From assembly GCA_017548225.1 (NCBI GenBank), contig JAFYMV010000191.1:1-8047 (forward strand): DNA of 8,047 nt, read 5' to 3'. The notes below the pieces were generated by a model. The model searched no databases. It saw only the letters and a list, made by a program, of their open reading frames with translations, and was not told where the DNA came from. Shown piece by piece: positions 1-6,900 of this stretch. Both the position numbers and the translations under genes were made by a program. Numbering within the stretch: position 1 is the stretch's first letter; the number at the start of each line of letters is the position of its first letter. Source of the stretch: Bacteroidaceae bacterium. Lineage in GTDB: Bacteria; Bacteroidota; Bacteroidia; Bacteroidales; Bacteroidaceae.

Positions 1-227
1 GCCTTCATTCCCATCGTAGCTGCTCCCTCGACCATCACTTGTTGCCCTACCTGATAGGCATTGACATCAGCACCATATACATCAACAATCTTCTCCTTGC
101 TCTCGGCAGCTGAGCACAGACTTTTAGCCCCGCAAGCCGCACAAGCCGAAGCCTGCACGATGCGTACATGGATGCATCCACCCTCAATGGAGTCTACCAC
201 CCCGTCGTGCTTTATCACACCTGCCAT
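1..227 (-). CDS. rseC: RseC/MucC family protein (SoxR-reducing system RseC type), N-terminal part
   Basis: The first 75 codons are visible; the gene continues past the left edge. It reads MAGVIKHDGVVDSIEGGCIHVRIVQASACAACGAKSLC, with cysteines 29, 32 and 38 in the C-x2-C-x5-C cluster typical of RseC proteins, then SAAESKEKIVDVYG and QVGQQVMVEGAATMGMKA leading towards the membrane part. RseC is a small inner-membrane protein. In Bacteroidetes it commonly precedes rnfB and the other genes of the Rnf ferredoxin:NAD oxidoreductase, and in Escherichia coli it is linked to SoxR reduction. ATG at 227 is the first in-frame start: a TAG lies 21 nt upstream with no ATG between, and a promoter-like element ends 23 nt before it. 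The rnf genes are expected just left of the window but are not seen. Confidence 0.88.
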   Translation of the reverse strand, partial: MAGVIKHDGVVDSIEGGCIHVRIVQASACAACGAKSLCSAAESKEKIVDVYGADVNAYQVGQQVMVEGAATMGMK

Positions 228-250
228 ATCAACAACATCTTTTAACTACG

Positions 251-281
251 CAAAATTAGTGCAAGGCAAGCGAAAAAGCAA
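251..281 (-). promoter_or_regulatory. Bacteroidetes-type promoter for rseC
   Basis: On the minus strand, TAATTTTG at 258-251 fits the Bacteroidetes -7 element TAnnTTTG exactly. A TTG at 281-279 lies 20 nt upstream, close to the TTTG at -33. Transcription would begin around 245, leaving a leader of about 18-20 nt before the rseC ATG. This gives rseC its own promoter, separate from the upstream surface-protein genes. Confidence 0.6.
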
Positions 282-372
282 GTATACCTGCATTTTTTCC
301 GAGCCATAGCCTAATTTAAAGCTGCAAAGAAGGTAAAATTAATGTAATGCGAGCGCAAAACTGCTTTTTTCC
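252..372 (-). repeat. Degenerate direct repeat (two promoter-like copies) upstream of rseC
   Basis: Copy A (252-276) and copy B (335-360) share aaaatta.tg.aa..c.agcg.aaaa on the plus strand, followed in both by ctgc(a)ttttttcc (287-300 and 361-372). Read on the minus strand, each copy ends in TAATTTTR, so both carry a -7-like element; only copy A has the consensus final G. The stretch 228-405 holds nothing else I recognise: no open gene and no convincing terminator hairpin after the gene ending at 406. Confidence 0.5.
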
Positions 373-405
373 TTTGTCAACATTGAGATTAATGCAGACG
401 TAAAC

Positions 406-1674
406 TTACTTGACATCGTTAAGTGCATCTTGTATACGCTCCCCTATAGCCGCTTGGTTATCTAATCCAACTCTAACAAGCACAAAGGGCGCATCCGTAT
501 GATACCCCCAATCAATACAGCAATTTTCAAATACACCACGACTCATAGAAACGCTTTCCTCCTTGGTATCTTCAGCTTCTTGTATCACATTACTTGAAGT
601 ATGCATATTCATGGACTTTTTTGATGCCATATCACACAATGCATCATAGTAAGCCTTTACCCTCTCCAATCCTAAAGGTATATTGTTTTGCTCAGCAAAC
701 CCTTCTCCAATCAAGAACCGCTCTTTATCATTCCAATCCCAGCTATTTATTTCTTCCGATTGGTCTTTAACTGCAACTGATAGCTCTTGCTTGTCTACTC
801 CATAAAAAGTTATTCCCAATCCTTGATGTATTCCTTTTGCTGCTACCTGTGTTATTGTTTTAAATTCTTCCTTACTGGCAGTCTTTTCCCAAAAAATATT
901 TCTTTGTGCAGCAACTTTGTCCGCTACAAAAGGAGACATAGCCAAACACACCATCTGCGCCACGCCCAACGATTGTTCTATGGTGAATTTATAGCCATAT
1001 TCATCTGATATTGCAGCGAACGAAGAGCGTGGATAATTGTACAATCTTTCAAGCACTTCTTCCTTGAAATCAACAGAGTAAGAATATGTTACTGCGTCTC
1101 CATTATATTCAACGTTTACGCTACTCTGCATGGGCACTTTGTTGATATCAGATAGCATTTCACACCGCACATTACCATTTCTCTTTTCTTCCCAAGCTCT
1201 TGTGAGTATCATTTTATTGGGGGAATCACTATCCATATTTACCTCGCAGGCTACAAAGCATTCGCCACGCTTATTATGGTATTCATTAATTACCCTAACC
1301 GAAAAACCATCAAATTTCAAACCCACATTTTCAGTAGAGGTATATGTTTGTTCCCTCATTACTACATTATTGTTCTCACCAAAATGTTCTATACTTTCTG
1401 TATTTAAAAAATAATCCACAGACAAGTATGCTCCTCCATTCGCACAAATATAGTACAAGACAGCATTCTGAACAGCCAAGTTTCGTGCAGTATTTTTATC
1501 ATGCATCGGAGGCGATACACCTAACCACAGATTGTTGCAAGCTACATCACCCACCCATGATGGATAAATGCCATTTCCTTTGCGCTCGGACATCGCGAAT
1601 GATGTCCCACCAATGTTCTGTGCCGAGAGAGTTGCAACTATAAGTGACAATAGCACAAGCACTATCCTACGCAT
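406..1674 (-). CDS. Exported protein of unknown function with LPP20-like N-terminal region
   Basis: Starting at 1674, the product has 422 residues. MRRIVLVLLSLIVATLSAQN is a signal peptide, probably cleaved near residue 18; there is no lipobox cysteine. Residues about 38-77 (PSWV..., then WLGVSPPMHDKNTARNLAVQNA) recall the 'GVG..D...AR..A...A' pattern of LPP20-type envelope proteins, but the match is weak. The rest is a mixed, mostly soluble sequence with no motif I recognise; it ends in a basic tail after GERIQDALNDVK. The frame is open up to 1821, but that start would overlap the PEGA gene by 79 nt and place the signal peptide 50 residues in, so it was rejected. ATGs at 1725 and 1701 also lie after the PEGA stop and are possible; 1674 gives the most typical signal peptide. 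It is probably the last gene of the FISUMP-PEGA operon. Its G+C is clearly lower than that of its neighbours. Confidence 0.82.
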   Translation of the reverse strand: MRRIVLVLLSLIVATLSAQNIGGTSFAMSERKGNGIYPSWVGDVACNNLWLGVSPPMHDKNTARNLAVQNAVLYYICANGGAYLSVDYFLNTESIEHFGENNNVVMREQTYTSTENVGLKFDGFSVRVINEYHNKRGECFVACEVNMDSDSPNKMILTRAWEEKRNGNVRCEMLSDINKVPMQSSVNVEYNGDAVTYSYSVDFKEEVLERLYNYPRSSFAAISDEYGYKFTIEQSLGVAQMVCLAMSPFVADKVAAQRNIFWEKTASKEEFKTITQVAAKGIHQGLGITFYGVDKQELSVAVKDQSEEINSWDWNDKERFLIGEGFAEQNNIPLGLERVKAYYDALCDMASKKSMNMHTSSNVIQEAEDTKEESVSMSRGVFENCCIDWGYHTDAPFVLVRVGLDNQAAIGERIQDALNDVK

Positions 1675-1742
1675 AGTAAATATTATATTTGTATTTCTCA
1701 TATACATATCGCTATTTCTTCTCATCTTGTTTTGATTCACAT

Positions 1743-3893
1743 TTATAGTCCGAGGTTCAATGTCAAGCCTGCCTTGATATGGAATGTAATGGCATTGCCA
1801 TTGTCGGGAGCAATACCACATTCAGGCGTCAGATGCACGGCAAAGAAGCGATTTATACAATATTGTACACGACAACCCAGGGAAACCGTTGAATATACGG
1901 CATCCTCGTAATAGCCTTGACCGTAGTAATAGTCCATGTCAGATGTATCCTTCTTGTACAGCAGGTCAGTGAATCCATACTGTGGAGTGATCAGGAATTT
2001 CTGTCCGCACTTGATACCCCAACCTATTCTGAAGTAGCTGGAATATGCGTTGTTATCTTTTCCTGCTTCTATATTAAATCCCCAGAGATAGAGTCCGAAT
2101 CCTGCGCCCAGACGGTTGGCATACCTATGCCTTCCCACCGCACCTCCTGCAAAGCCATCAACATAGAGCGATAGTTTCTTGTAATGATTATTGGTGGCGC
2201 GATTGTACTTCTTTTCCAGGTCAAAATGGAAGCTATCAGATGAGGTGGGGAACAATTTGCTGACTGATACGCTTTCGTATCCTTTTTTAGCCAAGGATAT
2301 CGTGTGATTGCCATCTTCAAAGGTAGTGATAAGAGGAGTCACTCCCATCCGTCTGCCATCCACCGTTATGTCCGCTTTTGAGGGGGAACTTGTAATCTGA
2401 ACCTCTCTCAAGGCAAGGTGAGTGCTGATGGCACTCGTTTCTCCGTCTACCTTTACATTTATCTCTTCAGGATTGTATCCCTCTTTTCTGAAGGCAAATA
2501 CATGATTATCACAAGTCAAGGTCAACTTCATAGGTGTGATACCTATATACTTACCATCCATTGTTACCATAGCCCCTTTAGGGTAGCTCACTATGGACAC
2601 CTCCTTCATATTGGACAAATCAGCATGTACCTTATTCTCTATACCCTCTTTCAGTTCCACCGACTTTTCCGTCGAGCTAAATCCCTCTTTCCTGAACTCT
2701 AAGCGATGAGTGCCCACCAACAGATCGTTCATCAAGAGCGGTGTAGTACCTACCTCCTTACCATCGATATAAACCATGGCACGTGCGGGAGAAGAAGATA
2801 TTTCCAGCGAGGTATATATCGGTGTGGGGAGTTTGAGCTGCACGATGCGCTCCTCAGGGCTACTGATGCGCACGATCTCCGAGGCATTGCGGTGCGATGC
2901 CTTGCGCACCTCTACGGTGTATTCGCCTATCTGTAGCGGACCACTCCACTGCTCATTCCCCTTCAGCTGACCATCAACCCATATCTCGCAATCAACATCG
3001 GCCTTGAGAGTTACATTGGCAAAGTTAGCCACCATCTGCACATTGAGTTCGGTAGTATCGTTATCTGCCACCGTCACCTGTTGTTCATAGGTTTTATACA
3101 TGCTCTTCACCACCTTCACGGAATGCGTACCACTCTTCAGTTCCTTGCTCGTATAGGGGAACTGCCCTACACGCTCGTTATCAATATATACATAAGCGCC
3201 ATCATAGTCACTACTACCACTGAGCTTTATCCAGCCATAGTTGGGGAGAAGGGCTATATTCTTCTCCACCTTGCCTTCGGCAGTCACTGTAATATGGCCT
3301 GTTTCAGTATGATAGTTAGGACGCGATACACGATAGTTATATGAGCCATAGGGCATGAGCTTCTGTGCTATGCCATCACCATCGACCGAGAGCACCTCAT
3401 CATTAAGTTCCACCACGGCATCGGTGGGGGTTACGTTGAATACTACAAACTGCTTGGTCACGGCATGCGTCACCACCGTCTCTATCCTACCTGTGGTGAG
3501 CACCATCTCGTAGGTACGAGCCTTCTGAATGCTTACCGGGATATTATAGTCACGAAGGACACCCAGTTCTTTATGCATTATGGTAAGTCTTTTCGTTCCG
3601 TACGATACATACACCCATATCTCGCCCACCTTCTCTTCGACCTCCACAATGCCTGCCGAGCCCGTTTCGAAAACAAATCCCGTTTCGGTTGTCACCACCC
3701 TAATGAGTGCTGCAGCATCTCCATTCTGATCGTACTTCTGTGTACCCGATGTGATGGCTGCCATATCTTTGTCGAGCAGTCTGAACGATGCCACACTGAT
3801 ATTCTGTGCCGAGAGGGTTGTGGCAACAAATGCCAGCAGCATAAGCATCGCCCTACGCAGTGTATATGTCATATCTTTATATTTTGTGAACAT
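1743..3893 (-). CDS. Exported PEGA-repeat protein with C-terminal beta-barrel-like domain
   Basis: This 716-residue protein begins with a signal peptide (hydrophobic core about 16-27, likely cleavage within TLSAQN near residue 29). Residues about 40-140 form the N-terminal domain common in Bacteroidetes PEGA proteins (YDQNGDAAALIRV, VGEIWVYVSYGTKRL, GVLRDY.IPV). Six PEGA-type repeats follow at about 152-204, 221-275, 293-345, 362-414, 431-482 and 498-547. The last three are the most canonical, with SSP.....V.IDGK.VG.TPL and FRKEGY. Residues about 572-716 resemble a small outer-membrane beta-barrel: alternating aromatic and glycine-rich strands ending in AGLTLNLGL. PEGA domains are short beta modules of bacterial envelope proteins. 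Start 3893 was preferred because AAGGA lies 8 nt upstream; an in-frame ATG at 3872 (MTYTLRR) would also give a usable signal peptide. It follows the FISUMP gene by 29 nt and precedes the next gene closely, so co-transcription is likely. A role in anchoring or displaying the FISUMP protein is inference. Confidence 0.9.
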   Translation of the reverse strand: MFTKYKDMTYTLRRAMLMLLAFVATTLSAQNISVASFRLLDKDMAAITSGTQKYDQNGDAAALIRVVTTETGFVFETGSAGIVEVEEKVGEIWVYVSYGTKRLTIMHKELGVLRDYNIPVSIQKARTYEMVLTTGRIETVVTHAVTKQFVVFNVTPTDAVVELNDEVLSVDGDGIAQKLMPYGSYNYRVSRPNYHTETGHITVTAEGKVEKNIALLPNYGWIKLSGSSDYDGAYVYIDNERVGQFPYTSKELKSGTHSVKVVKSMYKTYEQQVTVADNDTTELNVQMVANFANVTLKADVDCEIWVDGQLKGNEQWSGPLQIGEYTVEVRKASHRNASEIVRISSPEERIVQLKLPTPIYTSLEISSSPARAMVYIDGKEVGTTPLLMNDLLVGTHRLEFRKEGFSSTEKSVELKEGIENKVHADLSNMKEVSIVSYPKGAMVTMDGKYIGITPMKLTLTCDNHVFAFRKEGYNPEEINVKVDGETSAISTHLALREVQITSSPSKADITVDGRRMGVTPLITTFEDGNHTISLAKKGYESVSVSKLFPTSSDSFHFDLEKKYNRATNNHYKKLSLYVDGFAGGAVGRHRYANRLGAGFGLYLWGFNIEAGKDNNAYSSYFRIGWGIKCGQKFLITPQYGFTDLLYKKDTSDMDYYYGQGYYEDAVYSTVSLGCRVQYCINRFFAVHLTPECGIAPDNGNAITFHIKAGLTLNLGL

Positions 3894-3901
3894 ATTATTT
3901 A

Positions 3902-3906
3902 TCCTT
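3902..3906 (-). promoter_or_regulatory. Possible Shine-Dalgarno for the PEGA gene
   Basis: AAGGA on the minus strand lies 8 nt before the ATG at 3893, inside the 29-nt gap after the FISUMP gene's stop. The downstream alternative ATG at 3872 has only A-rich sequence ahead of it with AAAGAT abutting, so this site favours the longer start. Bacteroidetes rely little on Shine-Dalgarno pairing, so the support is modest. Confidence 0.4.
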
Positions 3907-3922
3907 ATATATTGGCTTATTA

Positions 3923-6900
3923 TTATTCCGAGACAGGACGCACCGCCTGGCCGAAGTAACGATAGTGTGAGTCCCAGTCGTAATCGTCCGAATCGAAGTA
4001 GAAGCGGTACGCGCAGTAGTACGACGCATCATTGTAGATGGGCGTAGTAGCAGACAAATAGAAACCGGAGGAGTCCACATAGTCAAGCAATGCATTGCGG
4101 CGTATTCCAGCGGCAGGAAGGAAGATAGAGTTACCGTTGGGGCCAGTAACTAAGCGACCATACACTTCGTTTTGAGTTGTCCACTCCCAAGTACATTCGT
4201 CTTTCAATTCCTTTATTTCATCCAAAGTGGGCATGCGCCAACTGCCACCCCAATTTGCTGTGGCAGCATCATAGGCTGCAGTCAAGTTATCATTTGCATC
4301 GATGATTCCGCGAGATTTCAGTACGGAGTTAGATAAACCATAGGTAACGCTATTGCTTGAAGTATAGCTTTCCTTTGTCACCGTCTCTCCCCAAGCGAAA
4401 TAGTCGCCATACTCTTCGGGAGAGGTGGCACCCACATTAAAGGTTGCCCACTTGACACTCAGGCCAAGGTCTACAGCTTCGTACTCACCAGTTCCACTCG
4501 CTTGCTCGGTGGTAAATGAGTAGGTTTCGCCATACTTATATTCGCCATCGACATACACATAGGCGCAATAATAGTAGGTGGTGCCAGGTTGCAGATTCGA
4601 GATGCTAACCGAGTAAGTGCCATTGGCAGATGTTTCTATATAATAGTCGTTGAACGAGAGGTCTGACGATGTACCATAGATGACGCCACAAGTGACGTAC
4701 TCATCAGTGCCACTCACCGTACCATTGAGTGTGGCGCCATCGGTGGTGATATCGGTAGCTTCGCCTGTCTCAATGGTCACCACGGGCTGGGAGGCTTCGG
4801 AGTAGACGGGGCGCACCGTAAGGCCGTAGTCACGATAGTAGCTGCCCCGGTCGTAATAGCTCGAATAGAAGTAGAGGTCGTACGCGCGGTAGCTATTGCT
4901 GTAGGGCGTAGCAGACAAATAGTTACCGTAGGAGCCCGCACCGTAGAGCGATGTGACGTTACGACAGCCAGCGGTAGGAAGGAAGATAGAGTTACCATTT
5001 GTGCGACTCTTCACCTTGTATCCATTGACACCATTTTGGGTTGTCCACTCCCAAGTACATCCGTCTACCAATTCCTCCATTTCATCCAAGGTGGGCATAC
5101 GCCACTCGCTACCCCAGTTTGCTGTAGCGGCATCGTAGGCTGCAGTTAAGTTGCCATTCGCATCGATGATGCCTTGGGATTCTAACTCGGAGGTAGACAA
5201 ACCATAGGTAACACTATTGGTACTGTAGTAGCTTTCCTTTGTCACCGTCTCTCCCCAAGCGAAGTAGTCGCCATACTGCTCGGGAGAGGTGGCACCCACA
5301 TTGAAGGACGCCCACTTGACACTCAAGCCAAGGTCTACAGCTTCGTACTCACCTGTGCCACTCTCTTGCTCGGTGGTAAACGAGTAGGTTTCGCCATACT
5401 TATATTCGCCATCGACATACACATAGGCACGATAGTAATAGGTGGTGCTGGGTTGCAGGTACGAGATGCTAACCGAGTAAGTGCCATTGGCAGATGTTTC
5501 TTCACGATAGTCATTGAGCGAAAGGTCTGACGATGTGCCATAGATGAATCCACAAGTGACGTACTCATCAGTACCACTCACCGTTCCACTGAGTGTGGCT
5601 CCGTAAGCAGTGACATCGGTGGCTTCGCCTGTCTCGATGGTTACCACGGGCTGGGAGGCTTCGGAGTAGACGGGACGCACCGTGCGGCCGTAGTAACGAA
5701 TATCGCAATCTTCGAAGACACTGCTGGAATTAAAATAGAGATTATACGCGGAACTGCTATAGCTGTCGGGAGTAGCAGACCAATATAAGCCGAGAGAGCC
5801 CGCAGAGTAGAGCGATGAGCTATAGTAATAACCCGAGGCAGGAAGGAAGATAGAATTACCATTGGGGCCAGTGATCTTGTAACCATATACACCATACCTG
5901 GTAGTCCACTCCCATCTACAATTATTGATGAGTTCTTGCATCTCGGTCGAGGTAGGCATACGCCAATCGCTACCCCAGTTCACTGTTGCAGCATCTTTGG
6001 ATGAGGTCAAATTACCATTAGTATCGATGAATCCCTGGGATTGTAACTCAGAAAAGTACAAGCCATAGGTATCGCTAGTACTCTCAACATAATACCACTT
6101 CTCCCCCGTCTCTCCCCAAGCGAAATAGTCGCCATACTGCTCGGGAGAGGTGGCACCCACATTAAAGGATGCCCACTTGACACTCAGGCCAAGGTCGACA
6201 GCTTCGTACTCACCTGTTCCACTCGCTTGCTCGGTAGTAAATGAGTAGGTTTCGCCATACTTATATTCGCCATCGACAACCACATAGGCACGATAGTAAT
6301 AGGTAGTGCCGGGTTGCAGATTCGAGATGCTAACCGAGTAAGTGCCATTGGCAGATGTTTCTTCACGATAGTCATTGAGCGAAAGGTCTGACGATGTACC
6401 GTAGATGACGCCACAAGTGATGGTTTCATCAGTACCACTCACCGTTCCACTGAGTTTGGCTCCGTAAGCAGTGACATCGGTGGCCTCGCCTGTCTCAATG
6501 GTCACCACGGGCTGGGAGGCTTCGGAGTAGACGGGGCGCACTGCTTGGCCGTAGTAACGACCGTTGAGGCCATAGTCGTAAAACTCCGAATTGAAGCAGA
6601 GGAAGTACGCGTAGTTGCTATCGCTGTAGGGCGTAGCAGACCAATAGTAGCCGTTGGAGCCCGCATAGTAGAGCGACGTATTGTAGCGATAGCCAGCGAC
6701 AGGAAGGAAGATGAAATTACCATTGGGACCGGTAACCTTATATCCATCCACACCATTTTGAGTAGTCCATATCCAAGTGCAATTGGTACGGAGTTCGTCT
6801 TGCTCAGCCTTAGTAGGCATACGCCAATCGCTGCCCCAGTTCACTGTAGCTGCATCGTAGGCTGAAGTCAAGTTGCCATCAGCACCGATGATACCGCGAG

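Noticed and set aside
61..309. Plus-strand 82-residue open frame at the left end
   Set aside because: It is antisense to rseC, whose cysteine motif and family match are clear, and runs through the rseC promoter.
228..405. DGR template repeat or small RNA in the intergenic region
   Set aside because: The sequence shows no similarity to the FISUMP variable segments; its structure is explained by the promoter-like repeat.
361..405. Rho-independent terminator after the gene ending at 406
   Set aside because: Only 3-4 bp inverted matches near the A/T runs could be found; no GC-rich stem with a T-tract in the right orientation.
1675..1821. N-terminal extension of the 422-residue protein
   Set aside because: It would overlap the PEGA gene's 3' end in another frame and bury the signal peptide about 50 residues in. 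The open frame there looks fortuitous.
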